The notes below the pieces were generated by a model. The model was not told the DNA's origin. It saw only the letters and a program-made list of their open reading frames with translations, and searched no databases. 64,000 nt of DNA from assembly GCA_963971405.1 (NCBI GenBank), contig OZ020488.1:44312888-44376887 (forward strand), given 5' to 3'. Numbering within the stretch: the first letter of the stretch is position 1; each line of letters starts with the position of its first letter. This stretch comes from Psococerastis gibbosa. Taxonomy: Eukaryota; Arthropoda; Insecta; Psocodea; Psocidae. Positions 1-11,093 of the stretch are shown here, in pieces. The translations under genes were made by a program, and so were the position numbers.

Positions 1-1599
1 TGTTTATAAAAATGAATTTTCAATAATCCCAACTAAGTCTCAGTTTCTCACAATAGGTGTGCAATATACCAGGCAGTCGTGTTTTCTATGTTAGATTTAG
101 TTACATTGGGCTAGGACAGGTTAAGTTATAATATTAGGCTAGGTTAAATTTTTATATCAAGTTAGGGATAGGTTACATTGGATTAGGATAGGCCAGATTA
201 GGTTACATTGGGTTAGGTTAGCTGTTTACCTAGATTAAATTCATCATTTTTTTAACAAAAATATTTTTATATCAAATAAATATGATGTTAAGTTAGGTTA
301 CATTGAATTAGGATAGGTTAGATTAGGTTACATTGGATTAGGATAGGCCAGATTACGTTACATTGGGTTAGGTTAGCTGTTTACCTAGATTAAATTCATC
401 ATTTTTTTAACAAAAATATTTTTATATCAAATAAATATGATGTTAAGTTAGGTTACATTGAATTAGGATAGGTTAGATTAGGTTACATTGGGTGCAATAT
501 ACCAGGCAGTCGTGTTTTCTATGTTAGATTTAGTTACATTGGGCTAGGACAGGTTAAGTTATAATATTAGGCTAGGTTAAATTTTTATATCAAGTTAGGG
601 TAGGTTACTTTGGATTAGGATAGGCCAGATTAGGTTACATTGGGTTAGGTTAGCTGTTTACCTAGATTAAATTCATCATTTTTTTTTTTAACAAAAATAT
701 TTTTTATATCAAATAAATATAATGTTAAGTTAGGTTACATTGAATTAGGATAGGTTAGATTAGGTTACATTGGATTAGGATAGGCCAGATTAGGTTACAT
801 TGGATTAGGTTAGCTGTTTACCTAGATTACATTCATCATTTTTGTTAAAAAAAAAAATGATGAATTTAATCTAGGTAAACAGCTAACCTAACCCAATGTA
901 ACCTAATCTGGCCTATCCTAATCCAAAGTAACCTACCCTAACTTGATATAAAAATTTAACCTAGCCTAATATTATAACTTAACCTGTCCTAGCCCAATGT
1001 AACTAAATCTAACATAGAAAACACGACTGCCTGGTATATTGCACCCAATGTAACCTAATCTAACCTATCCTAATTCAATGTAACCTAACTTAACATCATA
1101 TTTATTTGATATAAAAATATTTTTGTTAAAAAAATGATGAATTTAATCTAGGTAAACAGCTAACCTAACCCAATGTAACGTAATCTGGCCTATCCTAATC
1201 CAATGTAACCTAATCTAACCTATTATTAATGGCTTGTTTGTGGCTAACTCAACCTATCCTTACCCAATGTAACCTAATCTAACCTATCCTAATTCAATGT
1301 AACCTAACTTAACATCATATTTATTTGATATAAAAATATTTTTGTTAAAAAAAATGATGAATTTAATCTAGGTAAACAGCTAACCTAACCCAATGTAACC
1401 TAATCTGGCCTATCCTAATCCAATGTAACCTACCCTAACTTGATATAAAAATTTAACCTAGCCTAATATTATAACTTAACCTGTCCTAGCCCAATGTAAC
1501 TAAATCTAACATAGAAAACACGACTGCCTGGTATATTGCACACCCATTGTGAGAAACTGAGACTTAGTTGGGATTATTGAAAATTCATTTTTATAAACA
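1..1599. repeat. 1.6-kb foldback palindrome with internal repeats
   Basis: The first bases (TGTTTATAAAAATGAATTTT) are the exact reverse complement of the sequence ending at 1599. The arms run about 1-843 and 847-1599 around a 3-base centre in an A/T run. Each arm contains shorter repeats: blocks built on GGTTACATTGGATTAGGATA, the spacer GCTGTTTACCTAGATTAAATTC, and a second internal copy of the TGCAATATACCAGGCAGTCG block (about 488 on the left, 1010-1045 on the right). The arms differ slightly in length and near 1237-1250. No reading frame of note lies inside. This architecture fits a foldback-type DNA transposon or a large palindromic satellite. The left edge coincides with the window edge, so flanks and TSD cannot be seen. 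An assembly-made inverted join is the main alternative. Confidence 0.85.
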
Positions 1600-1784
1600 T
1601 GGCTGGTGGGTATATTGAACACCTATTGTGGGATTAATACATTTCTTTTAAGATACTGAGTGCAACGCCGAGTCCCACCCTTACCGTCTATCATTCGTGG
1701 GTAGTCCACTGTTTCAAATTAGGTAATTAATATGTGCATTATTCAATGGCGCTCACCCTCACTGGTCTATCTATCCCTGTCTCC
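1600..1784. other. Short unique spacer
   Basis: Sequence between the palindrome and the satellite. GTGGGTATATTGAACACC weakly echoes the palindrome end, so the foldback element may once have been longer. Nothing else is recognised. Confidence 0.4.
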
Positions 1785-2638
1785 CATTAGCTCAAGCGTG
1801 TTCGTCGATGTAAATGTAGCTGATAAAAAATTAATAAGAAAAAACTTATATTAATTTATTTTAAGATTTTTAAATACTATGGGTGTCTATATTTAGCTTA
1901 TGTTTACTCAATGTAGTGTACTAAACATTATGCATTAGCTCAAGCGTGTTCATCGATGTAAATGTAGCTGATAAAAAAAATTAATAAGAAAAAACTTATA
2001 TTAACTTATTTTAAGGTTTTTAAATACTATGGGTGTCTATATTTAGCTTATCTTTACTCAATGTAGTGTACTAAACATTATGCATTAGCTCAAGCGTGTT
2101 CATCGATGTAAATATTGCTGATAAAAATTAATAAGAAAAAACTTATATTAATTTATTTAACGGTCTTCAAATACTATGGGTGTCTATATTTAGCTTATGT
2201 TTACTTAATGTAGTGTACTTAACATTATTAATTAGCACAATCGTGTTCACCGATGTAAATTTATCTGATAATAAATAATTAAGAAAAAAACTTATATTAA
2301 TTTATTTTACGGTCTTTAAATACTATGGGTGTCTATATTTAGCTTATGTTTACTTATTGTAGTGTACTTAACATTATGCATTAGCTCAAGCGTGGTCATC
2401 GATGTAAATTTAGCTGATAATAAATAATTAAGAAAAAACTTATATTAATTTATTTTACGGTCTTTAAATACTATGGGTGTCTATATTTAGCTTATGTTTA
2501 CTCAATGTAGTGTACTAAACATTATGCATTAGCTCAAGCGTGTTCATCGATGTAAATATAGCTGATAAAAAAAAATTTATATTAATTTATTTTAAGGTTT
2601 TTAAATACTACGGGTGTCTATATTTAGCTTATGTTTAC
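1785..2638. repeat. 148-bp satellite array, about 5.8 units
   Basis: Direct repeats start with CATTAGCTCAAGCGTGTTCA near 1785, 1933, 2083, 2230, 2379 and 2527, a spacing of 147-150 bp. Each unit contains AATACTATGGGTGTCTATAT and ends in AATGTAGTGTACTAAACATT. Units differ by single bases and A-run lengths; the last is cut at about 2638. The array is noncoding and A+T rich. Confidence 0.93.
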
Positions 2639-2640
2639 CT

Positions 2641-3215
2641 GGGTTATAAAAAAAAACAATCATAGTGCCATAGAAAGACCACCCACGGGTCTCGACGGGG
2701 GTGGGGTAAGTCCCAGCACCTCAGACCACCCACGAGGGGTAGATGGGATAGCTCGACGGGGGGGGGGGGGGGTGGGATAAGTCCCAGCACCTCAGACCAC
2801 CCACGAGGGGTAGCATGATGGGTAGATGGGATAGCTCGACGGGGGGGTGGGGTAAGTCCCGTTTTAATTCAATTAACACCATAAAAAAAAAAAAAAAATA
2901 AATAAATAAATAAATAAAAAAAAAAAATATAACTCTGTGTCTCACAAATTAGTAATTATACAAAAAAAAAACAATCATAGTGCCATAGAAAGACCACCCA
3001 CGGGTCTCGATGGGGGGGGGGGGATAAGCGCCAGAACCTCAGACCACCCACGAGGGGTAGCATGACGGGGGGTGGGGTAGATGGGGTAGCTCGACGGGGG
3101 GGGGGGGTAAGCGCCAGAACCTCAGACCACCCACGAGGGGTAACACACAAAAATAGATAGACCACCCGCGGGGGATAGATGGGATAGCACGACGGGGGGT
3201 GGGATAAGCGCCAGA
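2641..3215. repeat. G-rich minisatellite with A-rich core
   Basis: Imperfect units contain AGACCACCCACGAGGGGTAG followed by GATGGGATAGCTCGACGGGG and G runs of up to about 14. Two blocks (2650-2865 and 2968-3215) share the leader AACAATCATAGTGCCATAGA. They are separated by an A-rich (TAAA)n stretch at about 2881-2935. Reverse-strand frames here are only translations of the repeat. The G runs could form quadruplexes. Confidence 0.85.
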
Positions 3216-4384
3216 AACCCCCTTTCTATACTACTCCCTTATTTATTTTTATTGTTTTTACCTTCTTCGAGATAACAGTCACACTAATTCCAATTCGATA
3301 CCATCCACATTCATTTTCTCAAATATTCACACGCAGTCTTGGCTTGATCAACCGGTGACAGTGGTTTGCTGACTGAGGAGAAACTTGTAACATTTATTTT
3401 TGAATACGTTGAGAGAAGGAGAGGCACGAATTTCTATCGGTATCGAGTTCCATTGCGTAGAGGAAGAGATTAGAAATGAAGAGTGGAAGATTCGGGAATG
3501 AGAGAGATGGGTTAGAAGAAGGTCGTCCCCACGCAGGGACGGATCCTTGGGGGGCGGTCGCCCCCCCCCCCCCCCCCGAGAAAAATAGCTTTATACTAGA
3601 TAGAATGGACTATTTGAAGGGAATGAAGAGAAATTGTTACTCAAGTAAGGGAAACGCGATATTTTTCAGGTCACCACCCCTCCTGAAAACTTTTTCTGAA
3701 ACCGTTTCTGTCCCCAAGAGTCTTCTCTTAGGCTCGCGTGGATAGTAGTGTAAGGGACGAGAAGAGGTAGTTTGGGGATTGGATACACCCCTTGAAGACC
3801 AGCAGGCATGCCTGAAGTTCTATGTTATCCCAATTGATTCGGGTAGTTCTTGTTCTACTACATAGATAAAACGTAACTGTCTAACTGAATATATTTCGCA
3901 CGCCCAATCAACGTGGCAGGAAGCGAAGCGGGCATGTCAGTGAAGAATATCACGAATTATTTCTTAAAGAGTCGTAGCAGCAGATGGATATTAGGCGTGG
4001 TGGCAGAAACACCACGGAACAGCGATTAGCCAATGACGAATGCTCTACAAGATTCGCACCACCACGCTAAAGAGCCAATGGCCCCGATATTCAACATGAC
4101 TAGCAAAAGTATTGGACGAAAGTACGTTATGGAGGTATTTACTATGGTTTTCCAATGATTTGGGTAATCACGATGTGTGACACGCAGTGGAGGTTTAGAC
4201 TAGGTATATGAAAATGACGTTTTCGATCGAGGGAAAACTTTATGTAACTACCCCTTTCTATGAGGGAATTAACATGTGTCAGCCAATTTAAGAACGCACT
4301 AAAATGTACTTGATAGACGGTGCATTTTTTTCAATAACTGAATTCATGGAACACTCATCCTATTCCTAGGCAATATGGCTATAT
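3216..4384. other. Gene-free stretch with one TIR-element end
   Basis: An isolated transposon-like end, CAGGGACGGATCC followed by G then C runs, lies at 3534-3577; no matching right end was found. Around 3975-4075 GGCGTGGTGG and CCACCACGC form a loose inverted repeat. The 89-codon plus frame at 3476-3745 runs through the homopolymer and is not credible as a gene. Confidence 0.4.
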
Positions 4385-4798
4385 CAGGGACGGATCCAGC
4401 CCATTTGGGGCGGGGGGGAGTAGTTGGGGCCATAATAGAAGAAACATAGGTAGTAATGTAGCATCGATGAAAGAAGAGCGTAATAAATTAACTTGCAATA
4501 GATTTACTACATTTGGAGGGGGGGGGCAGCTACCCACCTGGATGTTGTTGATTGTTGATATTTGCTTGTGCTCAATTGTGTCCAACTGTTTTATTTTCTC
4601 AATTCATTATTATTTGTATTTAAATGACGACATCCTTTGCTGTATATTTGCGTTTTGGAAAATATATATTTGATTTGATAGACTTAAAAGGATATGCTAT
4701 GTAGAAAATTGGCACCTTAAAAGTAACTACGTTTTTTACTATCATATGAATTTACTCATTTAGGGGGGGATGCCCACCTGCCCATAGATCCGCCATTG
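4385..4798. mobile_element. Composite TIR element, family C
   Basis: It starts CAGGGACGGATCCAGCCC and ends GATCCGCCATTG, imperfect inverted copies of each other. The left half, with AATAGATTTACTACATTTGG and a G run, is shared with the elements at 18786, 37835 and 49108. The right half (from about 4550) is not shared. No 8-bp TSD is visible, so this may be two elements fused or an internally replaced copy. Confidence 0.6.
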
Positions 4799-5600
4799 AT
4801 CTGTGTGGTTCCCTGCCCATAGACGCATCATATTGTCCACATTTGAAATGGCTGGGTATTCTATCTCAATTGGCCCATGGCACCGCTGTAGATTAGTAGA
4901 TTTTGCTCCTTAACGATACGTCTACACACACAGCCCTTCCGCCCCTATTCCACCCAGCTATAGCTAAACCACGCCATTCGTAGGTGTCGTATTTCTTCAA
5001 AAATTGTTTTTCCAGCTGCGTCTCACCTCACGAGTGGATCATAGATCATAAATATATCATATAAATAATATTTTACATTCCATCAGGAGCGAAATCACCT
5101 TGATTTGCAAAACTTTCCCAAACATGGAATACATGCAAGAGCGCGGTTTATTTTGAAATAATTTATATAATACTCCTCTCCGCGGGCACAGTTAACTAAA
5201 TTTGGTTGAATTCGCGTGTGTGCTGATAGTTTTCTTGGGAATTCTCTTTCCTTTATGTCAGCAGTGCTTGCACGGAACACGCTAATGAATTTTATTCACA
5301 TTTAAAATAGTTTGTCGGCTCTCTGTTTGGAGAATAAATAGCCTAGGCTGGGAAAAAATGTTATTCTCTTTGTTTTTTTGTATTAAGTTACAGGTTTTGC
5401 TACGCTATTATATTCCCTTCAGTACTGCCTTTTTTTCAGGTTATTTGGATAATAGTACGGTTCCACACGACCGTGCTGTTGTAAAATATGGTGGTTTTGC
5501 TTATGGAGGGTGCCCAGGATCTATATTAACCGATTTGCAGTTCACTGTAAGAATTTTGCCCTAATTTGCCCTAACTACGCTTTCGAATAAAGACCATTTA
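4799..5600. other. Gene-free stretch
   Basis: AT-rich sequence with frames of up to about 68 codons on either strand and no recognisable motif. The 68-codon plus frame at 5358-5564 starts in a hydrophobic stretch but has no family resemblance that I recognise. Confidence 0.4.
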
Positions 5601-5852
5601 GAGTTGCCTATTAGCAAAAGCAGCAATCCTGTCCACCCAGGTCGATTTTTCGGAAACCGCACAAAACTGCTGTGCCGCAACGCCATGAGGTATAACATTA
5701 CAGTTTTTAAAGCTAATTTTAACAGTATTAGAATTGCTTTTGCGTCTCAATATGTGATTCATCGGATGGAGTATTGAAAAATAAAAAAAAATGGCGTGAA
5801 TATCTCAAAACTGAAAAAAATGGAGAGGATTGCTTTTGCTAATATGCAACTC
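5601..5852. mobile_element. 252-bp MITE with GAGTTGC termini
   Basis: The left end GAGTTGCCTATTAGCAAAAG is mirrored by CTTTTGCTAATATGCAACTC at the right end, about 35 bp of imperfect TIR. The interior is A-rich. ATTTA abuts the left end and AATTTA follows the right, which may be remnants of a short TSD. There is no coding content. Confidence 0.7.
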
Positions 5853-6093
5853 AATTTATTATTGTTATTATTATTGTTATTATTTCTTTAGCTCAGTATG
5901 GCGCGCATCGATAGTGTGAGTATCCGGTCCCCACGTGTATGACTACAAGCGACATTGGACAAGCTGAGACAGGCGTACCATTGAGGAAATGTAATATGCG
6001 AAAGCAGCATGACTTAACCAAGTACAGATAGGCTACTCGACAATAGTAAGGCTTACAAAATATACGGGAAAAAGCGATTGTCATCCGTGTGAA
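5853..6093 (+). repeat. (TTA)n tract and family G fragment
   Basis: A TTATTG-rich microsatellite at about 5857-5885 precedes a family G piece at 5937-6031. That piece is recognised by ACTACAAGCGA, GGACAAGCTGAGACA and CATGACTTAACCAAGTACAG, which recur at 14.9, 26.8 and 51.4 kb. Confidence 0.65.
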
Positions 6094-6767
6094 CAGTGGC
6101 GGCTCGTCCATAAGGGCACTGGGGCTACAGCCCTCCCATAATTTTACAGGCAAACAAAGCAATTTCCTTTTAATAATAATAATATACTATTCTGAAGAAA
6201 AATGCAACTGCTACAATTCGGCTATGCTATGTGCGTGCTCTGGGCAACTTGGGGCAATTTTCAATTTAGCCCCGGGTCGCCATGGCAACCGAGTCAGGCA
6301 AAAGTTAAGAAGATTGTTCGCACCATTGAAAAGGTGTACACAACTTTTCTCTTATGGACCTTGCAATGCAATTCATGCCATATGCATTTATATATGGGCA
6401 GCGGGGCAGCGCCCCAAAAATGACTTTAAATGTTTCGTATTAATAATATCGTTGAATATTGGTATTTTTTTAAAATCATAATTATAAGAGTTATTTTTGA
6501 GAAGAGTTTCACTATTTTGTCATGACTAATGATTATTATAAAATTTTTCAAAGAAGAATTTTTGACTAGGGAAGTCAGGTTCTGCCCAACGGCCAGGCAG
6601 GGTAATGTAAACAAATATTACAAAAATGTAAACAGCGAGTGATAGACTTGTTTGCCACATCGAAATGCTGAAGAATCTATTTGTTATTCAAGTAGTGGTA
6701 AGTTATATGCTATTACTTTATTACAATTCGTTGCCCCACCATTTTGATACACCACGAGCCGCCACTG
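6094..6767. mobile_element. 674-bp non-autonomous hAT-like element
   Basis: The ends are perfect 14-bp inverted repeats, CAGTGGCGGCTCGT and ACGAGCCGCCACTG. Flanks 6086-6093 and 6768-6775 are both CGTGTGAA, a perfect 8-bp TSD as expected for the hAT superfamily. The interior has overlapping frames (longest 130 codons at 6089-6481, starting outside the element) with no transposase motif. The element probably needs a transposase supplied elsewhere. Confidence 0.88.
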
Positions 6768-6775
6768 CGTGTGAA

Positions 6776-7436
6776 ATTACGTTTACGTTTACGCACGACC
6801 GTATATATAGGACTGTGCTGAAAGGGATATGGCGCTGCTAAGTTCCAATTTAATAAAAAACTAATCCTTCTAATAGTCCACTAACAAAAAAGTATAAAAA
6901 GTTACCCAAAGTGGGCACCTAACTTGCCGTATTCACAATTATTAACACACAATAATGCCGAACCATTATTAGTCTAGCTACCTTCTATTAAATGCTAGTC
7001 TTCAATGAAAATGCGAAACACAAAATAGACAGGTTGGCATGTATTTTTTCTCCAGTTGCTCGAATCTGTTATGTTACCTATTTAACTGAAAAACGTCAGT
7101 CTGATTTCAGGCATGAAACAATGAATTAAAGCCAGTGACTGTACGTCTTTTGGGTGGAACCACGATTGGGAGGCAGGTGTAGTTTCCAAATCTTCGAGTA
7201 AAACCATAAGAAAGCCGACGCGACGAGGCGGAAATCGGCAAAAAAAAGGCTGCCACTGATGCTTTCCAACGAGGTGATAGTGACTTGTGATTGTGGACAA
7301 ATGTTGTGAAATTAGGGAAGTAAACGTTCTTTATAGCTTTAGGGCGTTCACGATACATCCGATAATTCTACTATAACGATGGCAAGGTGGCGGTTGTCTG
7401 GCAACCCATTCACAGGGCATGGTAATTAATTGTTGA
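6776..7436. other. Gene-free stretch
   Basis: AT-rich. Reverse frames of 72 and 83 codons overlap at 7082-7358 in different registers without recognisable motifs. It leads into the LINE relic that follows. Confidence 0.4.
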
Positions 7437-7637
7437 CTGTCATGGTGGGGCCATGTCGAAGGAAGGCAGTCAAATGACTTAATAAAGCGCGTAAAACATA
7501 TCGAAGCTGAGGGAAGAAGAAGAGGAGGACGGCCCAGGCTAACAGTAGAAGCGACAGTCTGTCAAGACTTTAGAATTGTAGGAGCAACTACAGCCCAAGC
7601 ACAACATCGCAAACAGTGGAAGAGAACCTTGGGATGA
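7437..7637 (+). pseudogene. LINE reverse transcriptase, C-terminal tail
   Basis: Read on the plus strand the translation includes WWGHVEGRQSND, GRRRGGRPRLTVE and AQHRKQWKRTLG followed by a TGA at 7635-7637. This order of GHV, then an Arg/Gly GRPR stretch, then a Q/R-x-x-W tail is typical of the extreme C-terminus of RTE-like and related non-LTR retrotransposon polyproteins. Only about 65 codons remain open; an in-frame stop lies just upstream and the RT and endonuclease domains are absent. This is a 5'-truncated relic. The clade assignment is tentative; the LINE identity is fairly secure from pattern alone. Confidence 0.65.
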
Positions 7638-7800
7638 ATGCGGGGAACAAGTAATAGTAAGTGCCCATGAATATATCCGAATAATCTCTGCGGTCACCTT
7701 CGTAGGTAATACCTGTGGCCAGTCACGACAGGTCTCCAATCGTATGGTGAGCAGGGACTCACACAAGTACAAGCACGCTGCCAACGAAGGCGATGCAACC
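7638..7800 (-). repeat. LINE 3' flank and family J repeat
   Basis: About 7690-7800 shares CTCACACAAGTACAAGCACG and the CCTTCGTAG / TGCCAACGAAG context with repeats at 50.1-50.3 and 62.8-63.0 kb. The shared unit reads better on the minus strand and may be a SINE. Confidence 0.5.
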
Positions 7801-8630
7801 TGTAGGAAATCGAAGAAACATCAAACAGTCTTTCGGTTCCTCAAATTTTGGTCGCACTGTGTCTCCAAATTCTATAGTATTCATTGCATGTAATCAACAA
7901 TGCTGAGCCTTCAATAATGTATCTCTACGTCATGATTGTGTCAATATTTGAAATGGTACAATTTTCCTAAACGATTTCCATCATTTATTCACAAGAAGTA
8001 GACATATGGGTAGCTTACTTTGTGCTTTTAAACGGTAAATAATGACATGATGCACTGTAAAAGAATTAATTGACAATATAATTAGTAAGCAGCGGTTTTC
8101 CTTTGTGGCGATGATTGTTTGTCAGCGAATACAGGACAGTATATTAAGTTATAAAGAAAACTTTCTGTCATATATCAGGCAATTGGAACGGCAGTCATCC
8201 TATGTTGTAAAATTGATAAGATTTGTTGCTATGTAGCACTTAAGTTATGCAGCACATGTGGGGATTTCTACAGATTTCACAAAGAATTCCTTATAGACCC
8301 AGTATTCATAAAAGCAAATCAGAGTAGCATTTTTGTACAAAGCCCATTTTTTCAGTAAGTATCGATCGTAGAGCCGTCTAAAATATCTTTTAAATTAGAA
8401 GAAATTCTCCTCTGCATTTCGATACATGACATATGACTAAAACAAAAAGGTAAGAATGGATTAACTTGCCCATTGGCACTTGTAGTAATTGTGAGTTGAC
8501 AGCGAGGAATGAACCATTTTGCCAATGACTAGAAATTCAGCACGCTACATATCAATACAATACCACCGTAAAATGCCTTCAAAAAGATTGATAATACTAT
8601 ATTATATACAGTTTATGTACAGCTACAGTT
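7801..8630. other. Gene-free AT-rich stretch
   Basis: Contains a degenerate minus-strand family G fragment at about 8493-8545 (GTTGACAGCGAGGAATGAAC and TTGCCAATGACTAGAAATTC). TTAGAAGAAATTCTCCTCTG near 8395 recurs in the inverted repeat at 45.1 kb. Confidence 0.4.
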
Positions 8631-8782
8631 CAAGGCCGTAGACAGAAATTTTTTCGGGGGGGGGGGGGTCCATCTGACGTCACCGGAGGTGAGGTTACCT
8701 CAATATATTTAAAACTCCATTCTATCTAGTGTTCGCTACAAACCTTTCAGGGGGTGTGGAGCCCCCCCTGGGTACGGCCTTG
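8631..8782. mobile_element. hAT-like MITE, family A (152 bp)
   Basis: The termini CAAGGCCGTA and TACGGCCTTG are perfect inverts. Flanks are CTACAGTT and CTGCAGTT, an 8-bp TSD with one mismatch. A 13-G run follows the left TIR and a C run precedes the right. The body (TGACGTCACCGGAGGTGAGG, then AACTCCATTCTATCTAGTG) is shared with copies at 31234 and 42957. Confidence 0.87.
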
Positions 8783-8790
8783 CTGCAGTT

Positions 8791-9152
8791 ATCCACGTAC
8801 GGTATGTCCTACGTTTTACCTCAAACTCCATAGAGGTCATTTTCGTCAATCAATCCAGGCGGCGTCACTGCCGTTTTCCGTAATAGCCCGTATTTCGGAC
8901 CGCAAAAGCCACAGAGAGAGGGAAAAATTACAAGGTAACCAAATTACAGGTTACACATGTCGCCGGCCATAGGGTTTCAATCTTGACACATTATTACCGG
9001 AACGCTAGCGCCAGGCCATTGGTGTAAACTGTACGGTTTTTTACATTCAATCGCGCCTCTACAAGAATATGATTACACAACCAAGCACAGTGTGATATAG
9101 AAGAAGTTTATTGTTAAAGTTATATTGTGGGCATATCCCTAATGCCGAGGTT
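8791..9152. other. Gene-free stretch
   Basis: No repeat family seen elsewhere in the window is recognised here, and the plus frame through this segment is short. Confidence 0.35.
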
Positions 9153-9478
9153 CAGAGGCCAGAGGAGGACGCAGCGACCGGCACTGTGGGCAATTGCCTC
9201 CCCCCCCCCTTTTGACAGCAGTTATATTCTTTGCCTCCAAAATCCAAGTGTTACTGCACTCAAAATACGCAAAACCTCACTATTTCAGCCCTATTTTTCA
9301 CAAGGTTTCTCCCAGGGGACCCCCTGGCCCCCCTTGTCCACAATTATATTGATTCTTGGTAATACATAAGCCCTATTGCTCTAAAAAGTGCGTAAAACCT
9401 CATCATTTCAGTCCTATTTTTCAACAAATTTCTCTCGGGGGGACAAGTGCCCTTTTATGAGGTCTAGGGCCGCCTCTG
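9153..9478. mobile_element. TIR element, family B type
   Basis: Bounded by CAGAGGCC and CGCCTCTG. The interior has two tandem blocks related to AAAATGCGTAAAACCCCACT, then CAGCCCTATTTTTCA and a C/G-rich GGGGACCCCCT step. The same block type occurs at 25.0-25.6, 42.0-42.8, 43.5-43.7 and 53.5-53.8 kb. I see no clear TSD. Confidence 0.55.
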
Positions 9479-9549
9479 TCAGAGGCGAATGGATACAGGA
9501 GCAGAATAGCTGCTGAAGGTTAAGAAATGGAAACTAACATACTTATGTG

Positions 9550-9731
9550 ATGAGGTTCGAAGAATATCACCATCTGCATATAATTCATTGGCAGCTAGAA
9601 AAACAGAGGGTTCCCGACAAATGAAGAACAACCTGGTTGAACAACCTGCGGCAGTGATTTGGCAAGAGTACGACTTCCCCTTTCAGAGCAGCTGTCTCCA
9701 AGGTGCATATTAACATGATGGTTGCTATAGG
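9550..9731 (+). pseudogene. LINE 3' end, family I
   Basis: The translation shows W-L-N-N-L-R-Q, then FGKSTTSPFRAAVSKVHINM, broken by in-frame stops after CCCGACAAA and CTGCGGCAG. The same sequence occurs on the minus strand at 26.9, 27.9 and 61.1 kb. The pattern WLKNLRQWFGKSTTSLFRAA is a familiar C-terminal tail of insect non-LTR retrotransposons. Only the last ~60 codons survive and RT motifs are missing. Confidence 0.65.
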
Positions 9732-9740
9732 TGATACTTA

Positions 9741-10180
9741 TAAAGTAGCAAAAAAAGTGGCTCTGGCCAACCATGTGTTATGCGGGAGTAAGAGTTGCCC
9801 ATAAAAACAGCGTGACAACCCAATGCGGTCTAGACCTGAGAACTGGCAGAGGATCCTCTCGCTTGACCACTACACTCGATGGGATGTTGTAGTCAGAAAC
9901 ATGCTCAAGTACCTAGTGAAAAATTTTGTCACATTTTTATTAGTGGTAAATGGTTATTTAAAAATTACTTCCTGATTGTCTTTCACTCTTGGGTCAAGGT
10001 AAAATTCAATCAGATTTATATAACGAATTCGTGTCGTCAGTGGTACTCCTAAGTTGGCACACTGTTGCATATTGACGTGGCAGAAAAACCCGACCTCCAA
10101 AAAAAAATCTGCAGAAGGCAACGGGAATACACTGCAAAACAATTACCAAGTATCGTATAATCAACACTTTTGCCGAAGCA
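9741..10180. other. Gene-free stretch
   Basis: Mostly unique AT-rich sequence. Three overlapping minus frames (62, 88 and 116 codons between 9954 and 10399) run in different registers and show no motif. Confidence 0.35.
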
Positions 10181-10264
10181 CCAGTCTCCAAGATACAATT
10201 TGCAAATTGCCATGATGATCGCCAATCTTCGATAGATCTTCTTAAAGAAGAAGGAGAGGAAGGA
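10181..10264 (+). pseudogene. LINE 3' end fragment, family I
   Basis: CAGTCTCCAAGATACAATTT and GCCATGATGATCGCCAATCT match the extreme 3' end of family I (translation VSKxQFA, then MMIANLR and a stop), followed by an AAGAAGGAGAGG tail. Only about 85 bp remain. Confidence 0.6.
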
Positions 10265-11046
10265 CAGACCAAAGACCGGCGGATATTGTTTCTCCTTTAT
10301 ATTAGGTAGAATCTCGGATCTCTTCCGCTTTATAGCCAAAATTAGAGAATAAAGGAAAAATTCGTTTCCAATTGTAGATCTATGCCCTGGCGTTATCACA
10401 AATCTTCACTACACTACCTTCCGCATCACTTCCCTACCAACCACCAGCTCCTGTACAGGTTTTGAGCTTGTAACCCTCATAGAAGCGCACCCAGAACCGT
10501 AACCACTGCGCTAGGGCGTGTGAAGTTAAAGAGATGCACCTCCTACGTAGTTAGAAGGCCAAAGGGCGAAACATTAGGCTACAGAGACATGTCACGTGAA
10601 CGATATGCGTGCGCTTCAAAATATGAGGCGGTCGTGAGGTTGAGTACTAGGGCTTCTCTACATAAATTCTGGATAATACCTCCTGGAATTGGCCCCATTT
10701 TTAATGAGATGTGATCTCTTGTAAGTATCTAAATGAACCTTATTTTTTGTTTCAGAGTTCAGAGCCTTATAGTCTTTGTGCGTTAGTGGGGCCAGAGAAG
10801 AGGGGTGCACACGGGCCTAAAAAATGCATATGAAATAATTAAAAAACTAGGATATTTAGTCGACTTTTGCTTTCCTTTTAACACGTAGTATAAGGATAAT
10901 ATATAAATAATTAATATGTACCTACTTTTCTAAAATAATAATTTTCCATTTGTAGGAAATATAAGTATAAAAAACCATGAGAAAACCAATAAACATAATA
11001 GTCTCCTTAGTAACATTGTAAAACTTGCTGTCACACATTGTTAAAA
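10265..11046. other. Gene-free stretch
   Basis: A degenerate family H start (TTTGCTTTCC then ACGTAGTATAAGGAT) lies at about 10866-10905. The rest is AT-rich without recognised content. Confidence 0.4.
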
Positions 11047-11093
11047 TTAATCACTTTGTATAGTTTTACGTAATAACTATACAAATTGATTAA
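11047..11093. repeat. 47-bp hairpin
   Basis: TTAATCACTTTGTATAGTT and AACTATACAAATTGATTAA form arms of about 19 bp around a short ACGTA-containing loop. It directly abuts the family H repeat. Confidence 0.7.

Noticed and set aside
120..1500. GGTTAGGTTA-type motifs resembling the arthropod TTAGG telomere repeat
   Set aside because: They occur only once or twice inside longer complex units and never as a continuous pentamer array.
6089..6481. 130-codon frame in the 674-bp element as a transposase
   Set aside because: It starts outside the left TIR, lacks transposase motifs and overlaps other frames of similar length.
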